Shown here: positions 33,415 to 41,912 of the stretch, piece after piece
Layout of the letters: every line of letters begins with the position of its first letter
How positions within the stretch are numbered: the stretch's first letter is position 1
Source of the DNA: Paenibacillus arenilitoris
GTDB lineage: Bacteria; Bacillota; Bacilli; Paenibacillales; Paenibacillaceae
Length of the DNA stretch: 64,000 nt
Direction of reading: 5' to 3'
Assembly: GCF_014705655.1 (NCBI RefSeq)
Contig: NZ_JACXIY010000010.1
Location: 62,001-126,000 of the forward strand
Position numbers and translations under genes: made by a program
Notes under the pieces: model-generated
The model's database searches: none
Told to the model about the DNA's origin: nothing
The model's input: only the letters and a program-made list of their open reading frames with translations

Positions 33415-34277
33415 ATAAAGCGACGAAGCTTAGAGCGTCCATGATGGAATATGTCGAAGGAACGATATTCATTGCTCCCTGGTTTATCGGCTTTGTGCTG
33501 TTCATGGGCTTTCCGCTCGGATTTTCCCTCTACATGAGCTTCCGCAAAGTCAATGTGGTGGCGACGGGGATGACAAGCTCGTACGTCGGGCTGAAGCATT
33601 ACAAGGATATATTGCTGGAAGACGGCAGCTTGCTGTATAACGATTTGATCCCGTTTCTTCAGAAGACGCTGTTCATGGTTCCGGTTATCGTCATCTTTGC
33701 GTTGCTCATCGCCATTGTCTTGAACCAAAGGTTTGCCGGCCGTTCGCTGTTTCGCGCCATATTTTTTCTGCCGGTCATCTTGTCCACGGGACAGGTCGTC
33801 AGCGAGCTGCTGACGCAGGGGGAAGGCGCGCTCGGCTTTATGTCCAAATACAACGTGTCGGGACTGATCAGCGGGAATCTGCCCGCTACGTGGGCGACCC
33901 CGCTCATCTGGATCCTCGATTCCTTCGTTCTGATTTTGTGGTACTCCGGGGTTCAAATTTTGATCTTCCTCGGCGGAAGGCAGACGATTTCCAATTCGGC
34001 GTACGAGGCGGCTCGCATCGACGGGGCGGGCCCGTGGGCGGCTTTTTGGAAAATTACGCTGCCGGCGATGACGCCGTTTATTTTCCTGAACATGATCTAC
34101 ACGGTCGTCGACTTGTTCACGTTCCCGACCAACCCGATTATTATGCGGGTGCGCGATAGCGAGTACGGGCAGTTCAGCGCGCTCATCTGGCTTTACTTTA
34201 TCATCATCGGCATCTTTTTGATTATTATTTTCATTCTTTTCAGCAGGGCGACGAAATCCCAGCGAATGGTCGCATAG
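33411..34277 (+). CDS. Carbohydrate ABC importer permease, MalF type (second pair)
   Basis: A 288-residue six-helix permease. The first helix 'IFIAPWFIGFVLFMGFPLGFSLYMSF' is characteristic of sugar-uptake permeases; the EAA loop is 'SAYEAARIDGAGPWAAFWKITLPAMTP' (about 196-222). ATGA overlap with DUF5696 upstream. Second MalF-like subunit in the same operon, clearly different in sequence from that at 27110. Confidence 0.93.
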   Translation: MNKATKLRASMMEYVEGTIFIAPWFIGFVLFMGFPLGFSLYMSFRKVNVVATGMTSSYVGLKHYKDILLEDGSLLYNDLIPFLQKTLFMVPVIVIFALLIAIVLNQRFAGRSLFRAIFFLPVILSTGQVVSELLTQGEGALGFMSKYNVSGLISGNLPATWATPLIWILDSFVLILWYSGVQILIFLGGRQTISNSAYEAARIDGAGPWAAFWKITLPAMTPFIFLNMIYTVVDLFTFPTNPIIMRVRDSEYGQFSALIWLYFIIIGIFLIIIFILFSRATKSQRMVA

Positions 34278-34308
34278 CGGCCGATCATGACGGAAGAGGT
34301 GAGGCAGG

Positions 34309-35313
34309 ATGGACAAAATGCTGGCCAAAATCGGTTTGCGGACCAAACGCGCGGACATTTCCGCGCGTTTGGGAACAAAGCTGGAATTGTCCGCGGATTT
34401 AAGCTGGTTGAGCAAGGTCCGGTATTCCATTTTCGGCAGGGAGGCCGACAAAGGGCTTTTATTTAAACTATTCATTTACGTGATTCTGATCGACGCGGCT
34501 TACATTTACTTAAAGCCGGTGCTGCACATGGTCACATCCATGGTCAAGGACGGAGCGGATTTGCTGGACCCTTCGGTCAATTGGATTCCGCGGGTCGTCT
34601 ATTTCGGCAATCTTCAGGATGCCTGGGCATGGCTCCAATATCCGAAGGCTTTCGGGCTCAGCATGCTGCTGTCCGTCTCCGTGGCTCTGCTCCAAACCTG
34701 CTCCTGCGCGATTGCCGGCTATGCCTTCGCAAGGCTGAAGGTGCCTTTCAAGCCGGTCCTGTTCTTCTTTCTGCTGATCACCTTTATCGTGCCGCTCCAG
34801 CTAACGATTCTGCCGAATCTGGTCTTCGCCAGAGTGCTTGGCGTTCTGGATACGGTCCTTCCGATCATCGTTCCCGCCTTGTTCGGGCTTGGGCTTAAAG
34901 GCGCGCTGTTCATTATCATTTACCGCCAGTTCTTCTCCACCCAGCCGAAGGAGCTTGAGGAAGCCGCCAGAATCGACGGAGCGAGCGTCTACAAAGTGTT
35001 CTTCCGAGTGATGATGCCGCTGGCCAAGCCGGCCATTCTTGTCGTATTCCTATTCTCCTTCGTCTGGACCTGGAATGACTTCTATTTGCCGAGCATGTAT
35101 TTGGCCAATACCGAAACGCCGCCGCTGTCGCTCGGCATCTCGCGCATCGCTTCGATGATCCGGGCGCAAGCCGAAATTAGCGGACCTTCCATCTTCACCG
35201 AGCCGATCAGCATGGCGACGACGTTCCTGATGATCCTGCCGCCGATCATCCTCTATGCATTCGCCCAGCGGTGGTTCATCGAAGGCGTTGAAAGAACGGG
35301 TATCGTCGAATAG
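34309..35313 (+). CDS. Carbohydrate ABC importer permease, MalG type (second pair)
   Basis: A 334-residue permease with an unusually long cytoplasmic N-tail of about 50 charged residues before the first helix ('LLFKLFIYVILIDAAYIYL'). The EAA loop is 'ELEEAARIDGASVYKVFFRVMMPLAKP' (about 221-247). A GAGGTGAGG site precedes ATG 34309, 31 bases after the partner gene. Last gene of the import operon; the next promoter follows 17 bases after its stop. Confidence 0.93.
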   Translation: MDKMLAKIGLRTKRADISARLGTKLELSADLSWLSKVRYSIFGREADKGLLFKLFIYVILIDAAYIYLKPVLHMVTSMVKDGADLLDPSVNWIPRVVYFGNLQDAWAWLQYPKAFGLSMLLSVSVALLQTCSCAIAGYAFARLKVPFKPVLFFFLLITFIVPLQLTILPNLVFARVLGVLDTVLPIIVPALFGLGLKGALFIIIYRQFFSTQPKELEEAARIDGASVYKVFFRVMMPLAKPAILVVFLFSFVWTWNDFYLPSMYLANTETPPLSLGISRIASMIRAQAEISGPSIFTEPISMATTFLMILPPIILYAFAQRWFIEGVERTGIVE

Positions 35314-35329
35314 GTAAAAGAAGTAATAA

Positions 35330-35386
35330 CAGCCTATAAATGTGAAATGATCCGCCTATAAGTATAGGAAGCATCCGATATACATT
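35330..35386 (+). promoter_or_regulatory. Direct-repeat operator and promoter of the FtsX-type ABC operon
   Basis: Half-sites CAGCCTATAA (35330-35339) and CCGCCTATAA (35352-35361) match the consensus closely and are 22 bases apart. TACATT at 35381-35386 is at the standard 29-base distance; an alternative -10 is TATACA at 35379. No terminator separates it from the import operon, so read-through is possible. Confidence 0.6.
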
Positions 35387-35459
35387 TGAACTAACGGCAA
35401 GCAGGAGAGGAGCGTGATACGCCTGGGAAGGACGAAATGCCAGACGAGGGGGAGGTCGA

Positions 35460-36167
35460 ATGACTACCGCTGAACGATCGTTAATCGAAAAACCGCTTGT
35501 CAGGGCCGAAGGCATCGCGAAAACGTTCGGACACGGCGCCGGCAGCGTGCAGGTGCTGAGGGGCGCGAGCCTGACCATTCAGCCGCAAAGCCTCGTGGCG
35601 ATACGAGGGAGATCCGGCTCGGGAAAAACGACGCTCATCAATATATTGGGAGCGCTCGACCGGCCGACGGAAGGAAAGGTGCATTTTAAAGGAACGGAAA
35701 TCGGCGGGCTGACCGAATACAGGCGGAACAAGCTCCGCCGAACCGATATCGGGCTGATCTTCCAGTCCTTTGCCCTTGTGCCGATGATGTCGGCCTTCGA
35801 GAACGTCGAGTTCGGCCTTCGCATTGCGGGAATCGCTCCCGATTTCCATCGCGAATATGCGGAAAGAGCGCTCGAGCTTGTCGGCCTTAAAGGCCGGATG
35901 AAGCATCGACCGTTCGAAATGTCGGGAGGCGAGCAGCAGCGCGTCGCGATCGCTAGGGCGATTGCCCATAAGCCTTCGCTCATCCTGTCGGACGAACCGA
36001 CGGCGGAGCTGGACAGCAAGATGGGGCTGCAAGTGATGAAGGTATTTATGGATCTGGTCAAGTACGAGGGATTGACCGTTGTCTTGACGACGCACGACGC
36101 GGCGATTATGGAAATCGTGGATCATGTTTATGCATTGGAGGATGGTCGCATTGCCGAGGAAAGGTAA
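35460..36167 (+). CDS. ABC transporter ATPase, LolD/MacB/YknY type
   Basis: A 235-residue ATPase of the family that powers FtsX-type, mechanotransmission ABC systems. Walker A 'GRSGSGKTT' at 50-58, signature 'MSGGEQQRVAIARA' from 154, Walker B 'LILSDEPTAELD' near 174-185, switch His in 'LTTHD'. It begins at ATG 35460 after GGGGGAGG. The adaptor gene starts within its last 17 bases. With the adaptor at 36151 and the permease at 37195 it forms a YknXYZ-like or MacAB-like set. The substrate is unknown; placement under the same operator as the sugar genes suggests a role in glycan response or envelope handling. Confidence 0.92.
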   Translation: MTTAERSLIEKPLVRAEGIAKTFGHGAGSVQVLRGASLTIQPQSLVAIRGRSGSGKTTLINILGALDRPTEGKVHFKGTEIGGLTEYRRNKLRRTDIGLIFQSFALVPMMSAFENVEFGLRIAGIAPDFHREYAERALELVGLKGRMKHRPFEMSGGEQQRVAIARAIAHKPSLILSDEPTAELDSKMGLQVMKVFMDLVKYEGLTVVLTTHDAAIMEIVDHVYALEDGRIAEER

Positions 36168-37182
36168 AGGGATCCGGATCGTTATTGGCGTATCCGCCGT
36201 TATGCTCTGCCTGTCGGGCTGCTCGCTGCTTCCGGTCGAAGAGAAGCAATTGAAGCCGCCGCTCGCCAAACCGGCCGAACAGAAGATTGAGACCGTGGAA
36301 GTGAAACAAGGCGACATCGTGAAGCAGGTTACCGGCGTAGCCGCTTTCGTATCGGACAAAATGGATTATTTGTTCTTCAAACAATCGGGCGGAAGGCTGT
36401 CCCGGATCAATGTTCAATTGGGCGCCAAGGTGAAGGCGGGGGACGTTCTGGTCTCCACCGAGACGGACGAATTGGAAGCGGATGTGCGGCTGCAGGAAAT
36501 CGAAATCGAGAAAATCAAAATCGAGCTCGAGCAGGCATTAGCCGAGAAGGGACAGGGCGATCCGGCGGTCAAGATGAAGCTGCTCGATCTTGAAAGCGCT
36601 CAAATTCAGTTGAATCTGCTTAAAAAGCAGCTCGAACAGACCAGGCTGATATCGTCCGTAGACGGCATCGTCACTTATATCGAACCGATGGAGCTTGGCG
36701 AACAGGTTTCGGCCTACAAGAAGCTGGTGACGATATCCGACCCTACCGAGAGGAAGCTCCTTTACGAAGCTTCGGACCGCGGCAATCTTGCCGGCGTTCA
36801 GATCAATATGAAGGTCAGCGTCAAGCTTAACGACAAAACCTATCAAGGGAAAGTGGTCCAGACACCTTCGACGGCTCCGGCGAGCAACAACGAAGCGATC
36901 GATGCCCGCAACGCCAAATCGGTCGTCATCGACGTGCAAGGCTTGCCGTCCGGAGTTAACATCGGCGATCAGGCGGACATCACGATCGTAACGGAGAAGC
37001 GGGATCAGGTGCTGATCATTCCGAGATCGGGGCTGCGCACCTATTTGGACCGCGATTATGTGCAGGTGCTGGATGGGGAAAGCCGCAAAGAGATCGATGT
37101 GGAGAAAGGAATCGTGACCGACACCGAGGTGGAGATCAGAAAGGGCTTGTCCGCAGGGCAAAAGGTGATTTTGGCTAATTAG
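36151..37182 (+). CDS. HlyD/YknX-type lipoprotein adaptor subunit
   Basis: A 343-residue membrane-fusion-type adaptor. From TTG 36151 the N-terminus reads 'MPRKGKGIRIVIGVSAVMLCLSGC', a proper lipoprotein signal with Cys24. GGAGG (36137-36141) is 9 bases before this TTG but touches ATG 36142, so TTG is the better start although the frame is open further up. A biotinyl-lipoyl hinge ('GGRLSRINVQLGAKVKAGDVLVSTETDE'), a short coiled coil ('ADVRLQEIEIEKIKIELEQALAEK', about 90-150), a second half-hinge and a beta-barrel domain follow. It links the ATPase/permease pair to the cell exterior; in Gram-positives such adaptors (YknX) stay at the membrane surface. Confidence 0.88.
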   Translation: MPRKGKGIRIVIGVSAVMLCLSGCSLLPVEEKQLKPPLAKPAEQKIETVEVKQGDIVKQVTGVAAFVSDKMDYLFFKQSGGRLSRINVQLGAKVKAGDVLVSTETDELEADVRLQEIEIEKIKIELEQALAEKGQGDPAVKMKLLDLESAQIQLNLLKKQLEQTRLISSVDGIVTYIEPMELGEQVSAYKKLVTISDPTERKLLYEASDRGNLAGVQINMKVSVKLNDKTYQGKVVQTPSTAPASNNEAIDARNAKSVVIDVQGLPSGVNIGDQADITIVTEKRDQVLIIPRSGLRTYLDRDYVQVLDGESRKEIDVEKGIVTDTEVEIRKGLSAGQKVILAN

Positions 37183-37194
37183 GGGGCTTACGCA

Positions 37195-40140
37195 TTGGCG
37201 CTGTTGATCATGATTTTGCGCAAAATGATAAAAAACAAATGGCTGGAGCTCAGCCTGCTGTTCGGCCTCGTCTTAACCGTCGCTTTAGCAAGCAGCATGC
37301 CGATCTATACGAACGCCATCCTGCAGCGAATGCTAAGTCAGGAGCTGCAGAACCTGCAGTCGGACACCGGACAGTATCCGGGCACGTATTGGCTGTCTGC
37401 CGACAATCCCGCCGCCGAAGGCGGCAAGGCCCCTCCGGATGAAGGCTTCTTCGCAACGGACGACTATTTAAGTCAGAAAGCGTCCGGCCGGTTCGGGCTT
37501 CCGGTGCAGCAGTTCGTTCGGGAGAGAGCCACGGCCGTATACAGCTTCCTGCCGTCCGACACCGAGCGGATGGACGTCAATAAGATCCGGTGGGCGAATT
37601 TCGCCGCGATCAGCGACGTGGAGAAGCATATTGCGCTGAAGGACGGACGGCTTCCGAAGAAAGAGCCGGTTGACGGCGTCTACGAGGCGCTTGTCGTTCC
37701 GGACGCGCTGACGGAACTCAATCTGGTTCTCGGCAATGTCTTTGCGGTTAAAGACGACAAGGTGAAATCGGAGATCAGGGTTAAGCCGGTAGGCGTGATC
37801 GAACCAAGCGATTATACGGATTTGTTCTGGTACAACTCCACGGTCAGCTACAAGAGCAGCTTCCTCATCGATCTGGATTTGTTCGATAAGTCGTTCACGA
37901 AAGGCAACGAGCTGACCGTCGAATCAAGCTATTGGTACTTCGCGCTCGACTACACGCGAATGACGCTGAGCTCGGCCAAGGATTTCCTCGCGGAGAACGG
38001 ACGCATCGCCGCCCATATGAACGGGCAGTACGACACGCATTCGAAAAACGCGCCGGCGCTCCGAACGCTCGGCGTATACAAGGAGAAGGAAGCGAAGCTT
38101 AAAATCCTGCTGTTGTCGCTGAACGTGCCGGTCATGCTGATGCTCGGGTTTTACCTGTATATGGTGGCCAACCTGATTACGGAACGCCAGAAGACGGAAA
38201 TCGCCGTGCTGCGCAGCAGGGGCGCAAGCCGGTTGCAAATCGTGCTCGGCTATACGATCGAAGGCTTGGTCCTTGGCGTCATCGCGTTTTTCGCGGGACC
38301 GTATGTCGGGGTCATGATCACCAAGGTGCTCGGAGCGTCCAGCGGCTTTCTGGAATTCGTCCAAAGAGCCAAGCTGCATGCGGAAGTGGGCAGGGAGGCA
38401 TTCGAATACGCGCTGATCGCCATTGTGTTGTCGCTTGCGATGACGCTGCTTCCGGTACTGCTCGCGACCCGCTTCTCGATCGTCGCGCATAAGCAGCAGC
38501 TGGCGCGCATTCGGAAGCAATCGTTCTGGCACAAGTATTATATCGATTTCCTATTGATCGCGATATCGCTGTACGGCTTGCAAAGCTATGAAACGAGGAT
38601 GAGCAAGCTGCTCTCTATCGGCGCGAATACGGCCGATATGTCGGTCGATCCGCTTCTGTTTCTTATTCCGGCGTTTTTCGTTCTGGGGCTCGGCTTATGC
38701 CTGCTCCGTCTATACCCGTGGTTCATCCGTTTGATTTATTTGATCGGAAGACGCTGGTGGCCGCCGTCGCTCTATTATACGTTAATCCAGGTCGGACGGA
38801 CGTCCGCTTCGTACAAATTCATCATGGTGTTTATGATCATCACGATCGCTACCGGCATATTCAGCGCGAGCGCCAACCGCACGATCAACAAAAACGTCGC
38901 CGACAAAATCGATTACCGGATCGGCGCGGACATCGCGATGACCATCCGTTGGGAAAGCGACGCGCCGCCTATTCTATTGTCCGGCGGAGCGGCCGGCGCG
39001 GACGGGGATACGGCGGAGGAGACCGCATCCTCGAATAACGGGGCCCCGCGGAAGACGCAGTATACGGAGCCTTCGTTCCTGCCGTTTACGCAGATGCCGG
39101 AAGTGGAGCATGCGGCCAAGGTGTTCGTCAAGAAAGACGCCTCCTATTACGCTCCGGCGAGAGGCAACGACGGGGACGCTTCGAAGCTGCAGGAGCGGGG
39201 CAAAGTCGAATTGATGGGCATCGATACCTATGAGTTCGGCATGACGGCCTGGCTCAGAGACGGACTTCTCGATTATTCGTTCAACTCGTATTTGAACCTG
39301 CTCGCATCCGAGCCGACCGCCGTCCTTATTTCCAGATCGATGGCTATTCAGCATGGCCTGAATACGGGCGATTTGATCCAGATCGGCTGGTACGGCGCGG
39401 ATACGGCGGAATTTATCGTCTACGGAATCGTCGATTATTGGCCGACCTGGAATCCGGGCGCGGGCGGGGCTCCGCAGCCGTCGGCGGACGACGGCGGCTC
39501 CGCCAAGCCGGCCATGCCGAGCCTCGTGATCGGCAATCTCTCTTATATTCAGAACAGCGTCTCCCTTGAGCCGTATGAGGTATGGCTGAAATTAAAGGAA
39601 GGGTCGTCCAGCGAGGATGTCTACCAAGCGGTAACGGACAAAGGCTATGACATTACTTCGCTTGCGGATGCGAACCAGGAGCGGATCAGGGCCGTCAACG
39701 ACCCGTTCCAGCTTGCGATTAACGGCGTCATGACGCTTGACTTCCTTATTTCGATCGTCATTACGTTCGTCGGCTTCCTGCTGTACTGGGTGCTTTCCCT
39801 GTTCGCGCGAACGCTTCAGTTCGGCATCCTCCGGGCGATGGGGATATCCATTTTCCAACTGATCGGGATGCTGATCGCCGAACAGCTGCTCATTTCCGGG
39901 GCGGCGATCCTTCTCGGGGTATTGAACGGAAATTTGACGAGCCGGCTGTTCGTGAGGCTGTTCGAAATGTCCTTCGACAAGAGGACGCAAATTTTGCCGT
40001 TCGAGGTGACGTTTAATCCGAGCGACCAGGTTGGGTTGTACGTGATCGTGACGATCATGATGGTGCTGGGCATCGGAATCCTCGGCTTTACCGTATCCCG
40101 AATCCGCATCCATCAGGCGCTCAAGCTGGGGGAGGATTAG
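37195..40140 (+). CDS. Large FtsX-family ABC transporter permease
   Basis: A 981-residue permease. The layout is N-terminal helix ('LSLLFGLVLTVALASSMPIY'), a big outside domain, a three-helix FtsX module (about 300-440, 'MLMLGFYLYMVANLITERQKTEIAVLRSRGASRLQIVLGY'), more helices, a second outside domain, and a C-terminal FtsX module (about 845-975, 'LQFGILRAMGISIFQLIGMLIAEQLLISGAAILLG'). Two FtsX modules in one chain mean it can act as a pseudo-dimer, like BceB-size or PrmM-like permeases. Start is TTG 37195 behind AGGGGG; ATG 37210 is an alternative. Flanked by two different ATPases (35460 and 40142), one base apart from the second. Confidence 0.9.
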   Translation: MALLIMILRKMIKNKWLELSLLFGLVLTVALASSMPIYTNAILQRMLSQELQNLQSDTGQYPGTYWLSADNPAAEGGKAPPDEGFFATDDYLSQKASGRFGLPVQQFVRERATAVYSFLPSDTERMDVNKIRWANFAAISDVEKHIALKDGRLPKKEPVDGVYEALVVPDALTELNLVLGNVFAVKDDKVKSEIRVKPVGVIEPSDYTDLFWYNSTVSYKSSFLIDLDLFDKSFTKGNELTVESSYWYFALDYTRMTLSSAKDFLAENGRIAAHMNGQYDTHSKNAPALRTLGVYKEKEAKLKILLLSLNVPVMLMLGFYLYMVANLITERQKTEIAVLRSRGASRLQIVLGYTIEGLVLGVIAFFAGPYVGVMITKVLGASSGFLEFVQRAKLHAEVGREAFEYALIAIVLSLAMTLLPVLLATRFSIVAHKQQLARIRKQSFWHKYYIDFLLIAISLYGLQSYETRMSKLLSIGANTADMSVDPLLFLIPAFFVLGLGLCLLRLYPWFIRLIYLIGRRWWPPSLYYTLIQVGRTSASYKFIMVFMIITIATGIFSASANRTINKNVADKIDYRIGADIAMTIRWESDAPPILLSGGAAGADGDTAEETASSNNGAPRKTQYTEPSFLPFTQMPEVEHAAKVFVKKDASYYAPARGNDGDASKLQERGKVELMGIDTYEFGMTAWLRDGLLDYSFNSYLNLLASEPTAVLISRSMAIQHGLNTGDLIQIGWYGADTAEFIVYGIVDYWPTWNPGAGGAPQPSADDGGSAKPAMPSLVIGNLSYIQNSVSLEPYEVWLKLKEGSSSEDVYQAVTDKGYDITSLADANQERIRAVNDPFQLAINGVMTLDFLISIVITFVGFLLYWVLSLFARTLQFGILRAMGISIFQLIGMLIAEQLLISGAAILLGVLNGNLTSRLFVRLFEMSFDKRTQILPFEVTFNPSDQVGLYVIVTIMMVLGIGILGFTVSRIRIHQALKLGED

Positions 40141-40141
40141 G

Positions 40142-41014
40142 ATGATCCGATGTGAAAACCTGGTGAAAATTTATAAGCAGGCCGATTTGGAAGTGGTTGC
40201 CCTGCAAGGTCTTGACCTGCAGGTCGAGGCCGGCGAGCTGATGGCGATCATCGGCAACAGCGGCAGCGGAAAATCGACGCTGATGAACGTACTCGGAGGA
40301 CTGGACCGGCCGACGGCCGGCTCGGTCACCGTAGACGGCAAGGATCTGCTGCAAATATCGGATCGGGAGCTGGTTCGGTACAAGCGGGAAAGCGTCGGCT
40401 TCGTCTGGCAAAATAACGCGCGCAATCTCATTCCGTACTTGACGGCGGAGGAGAACGTGGAGCTGCCCATTCTGCTCAAAGGCCGGCGAAAGCGGGAACG
40501 CGCGCGGGAGCTGCTTGAGGCGGTCGGCTTGAGCCATCGGCGCAACAACCGGCTCAGCCAGCTTTCCGGCGGCGAGCAGCAGCGCGTCGCCATCGCCATC
40601 GCGCTGGCCAACCATCCGAAATTGCTGCTGGCCGACGAGCCGACGGGATCGGTCGATTCGGCCATGGCCGGCCAGATTCTCGATTTGTTCCGGCATTTGT
40701 CCCATACGCTCGGTCTGACGGTCGTCATCGTCACCCACGACCCGCAGCTTGCCCAAAAGGTGGACCGCGTCGTTGCGATCCGCGACGGCAAAACGTCGTC
40801 GGAAATGGTCAGGCGCACGTCTTACGCGCAAGAGCTGAACGAACTTGCCGCCGATACCGAGGAAGACTCGCATATCGAATACGCCGTGCTCGACAGGGCC
40901 GGTCGGCTGCAAATTCCCGCATCCTATTTGGAAGCGATCGGGGCGAGCGGCAGCAACAAAGTCCGCGTCACGCTGGAAGACGGGAAAGTCGTCTTATCGC
41001 CTCCCCTGCCTTAA
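40142..41014 (+). CDS. ABC transporter ATPase with AbrB-like C-terminal tail
   Basis: A 290-residue ATPase of the LolD/MacB group. Walker A 'GNSGSGKST' at 38-46, signature 'LSGGEQQRVAIA', Walker B 'LLLADEPTGSVD'. The usual fold ends near residue 230; the last 55 residues are extra and read 'YAVLDRAGRLQIPASYLEAIG' then 'VRVTLEDGKVVLSPP', which looks like a SpoVT-AbrB swapped-hairpin domain. That domain usually binds DNA or mediates dimerisation; in a transporter ATPase it may be a dimerisation element or regulatory tail. ATG 40142 is one base after the permease stop with GGAGG upstream. Why the operon needs two ATPases is unclear; they may form a heterodimer. Confidence 0.9.
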   Translation: MIRCENLVKIYKQADLEVVALQGLDLQVEAGELMAIIGNSGSGKSTLMNVLGGLDRPTAGSVTVDGKDLLQISDRELVRYKRESVGFVWQNNARNLIPYLTAEENVELPILLKGRRKRERARELLEAVGLSHRRNNRLSQLSGGEQQRVAIAIALANHPKLLLADEPTGSVDSAMAGQILDLFRHLSHTLGLTVVIVTHDPQLAQKVDRVVAIRDGKTSSEMVRRTSYAQELNELAADTEEDSHIEYAVLDRAGRLQIPASYLEAIGASGSNKVRVTLEDGKVVLSPPLP

Positions 41015-41078
41015 ACCGGGGGGCGGCATTTATCCATCAAGCAGTTACTCATTCCATGAATCGGGGGGAATCGCATCC

Positions 41079-41783
41079 ATGAAACGTCGTCTTATTGTTA
41101 TGTTCGCCGCTCTGGCGGCTGCGGCCGTCGCCTTATCGGCGTGTTCTTCTTCAACGACCGCTACGGAAACGCCCGAAGAGAAAACGGCTATTTATGTAGG
41201 CAACGACACGATCGGCGATACGCTGACCAAGGACCATTTGACCAAGCTCGGGTTCGAAGTGACCGAAATGACGGACCGGGAAATTACGGACAAAAAAGCG
41301 CAAAACTACTCGCTCGTCTACATTAACTCCACCATCAGCAGCGCGGGCAATATCGGCACCAAACTGTACAATACGGCGGTGCCCGTCATTTACGCTTCCG
41401 GCAAAGTGACGAGCTACAACGACATGACGGGGACGGGGGAGAATACCGATTTCGGCAGAGTGCTGGGGACGGCCTTGAACGTAAAGGACGGCGAGCATCC
41501 GATCGCATCGGGTCTGAGCGGTACCGTCGAGGTGTACAAATCGAACGGCGGATTCGAATTCATCGTGCCTACCGGCGATGCCGCCGTCATCGCGACCGCC
41601 GCGGACGACGATACGAAAGCGCTCATCGCCGTGTACGACAAAGGCGTCAAGAACGGGATCGGCAATGCCGTGCCGGCCCGGCGCGCGTTTATGTATTTGG
41701 CGCCGGAGGATATCATCTATGCGACCGATGACGGCTGGAAGCCGTTCGATGCGACCGTGCAATGGGCGATCGGCGAGAAGTAA
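41079..41783 (+). CDS. Small lipoprotein, possible glutamine-amidotransferase-like fold
   Basis: A 234-residue lipoprotein with Cys22 after 'ALSA'. The mature part reads 'TAIYVGNDTIGDTLTKDHLTKLGFEVTEMTDREI', '..YSLVYINSTISSAGNIGTKLYNTAVPVIYASG', the alternating pattern of a flavodoxin or class I amidotransferase-like (ThuA-like) alpha/beta fold in which a 'golden' loop marks missing catalytic residues. No Cys-His pair is visible in the expected place, so enzyme activity is doubtful; ligand binding is more likely. ATG 41079 follows GGGGGG; the longer frame from 40845 overlaps the ATPase gene and is rejected. It is last in the FtsX-type operon, 64 bases downstream of the ATPase. No known gene name fits. 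Confidence 0.75.
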   Translation: MKRRLIVMFAALAAAAVALSACSSSTTATETPEEKTAIYVGNDTIGDTLTKDHLTKLGFEVTEMTDREITDKKAQNYSLVYINSTISSAGNIGTKLYNTAVPVIYASGKVTSYNDMTGTGENTDFGRVLGTALNVKDGEHPIASGLSGTVEVYKSNGGFEFIVPTGDAAVIATAADDDTKALIAVYDKGVKNGIGNAVPARRAFMYLAPEDIIYATDDGWKPFDATVQWAIGEK

Positions 41784-41799
41784 GCACGGATGCAGTTAT

Positions 41800-41856
41800 C
41801 GGCCTATAAAGGGGAATTGAAAGCCCCATATTTCGGTCCGGCCGCTATGTTAATTT
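41800..41856 (+). promoter_or_regulatory. Direct-repeat operator and promoter of the tandem binding-protein genes
   Basis: Half-site one CGGCCTATAA (41800-41809) is good. Half-site two, at the standard 22-base distance, is degenerate: AGCCCCATAT (41822-41831), 6 of 10 positions. TAATTT at 41851-41856 is a weak -10 at the 29-base position. A cre-like site follows immediately. Confidence 0.45.
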
Positions 41857-41868
41857 TAAGCTAAGCAG

Positions 41869-41883
41869 TTGAAAGCGCTTCTA
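41869..41883. promoter_or_regulatory. Candidate CcpA cre site
   Basis: TTGAAAGCGCTTCTA carries a perfect AAGCGCTT core and matches the cre consensus except for one fixed position. It begins 13 bases after the proposed -10, so CcpA binding would overlap the transcript start region of the binding-protein genes and give catabolite repression. Confidence 0.5.
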
Positions 41884-41912
41884 CAAAAGAACAAGGAGGT
41901 CTTTCATTATTT

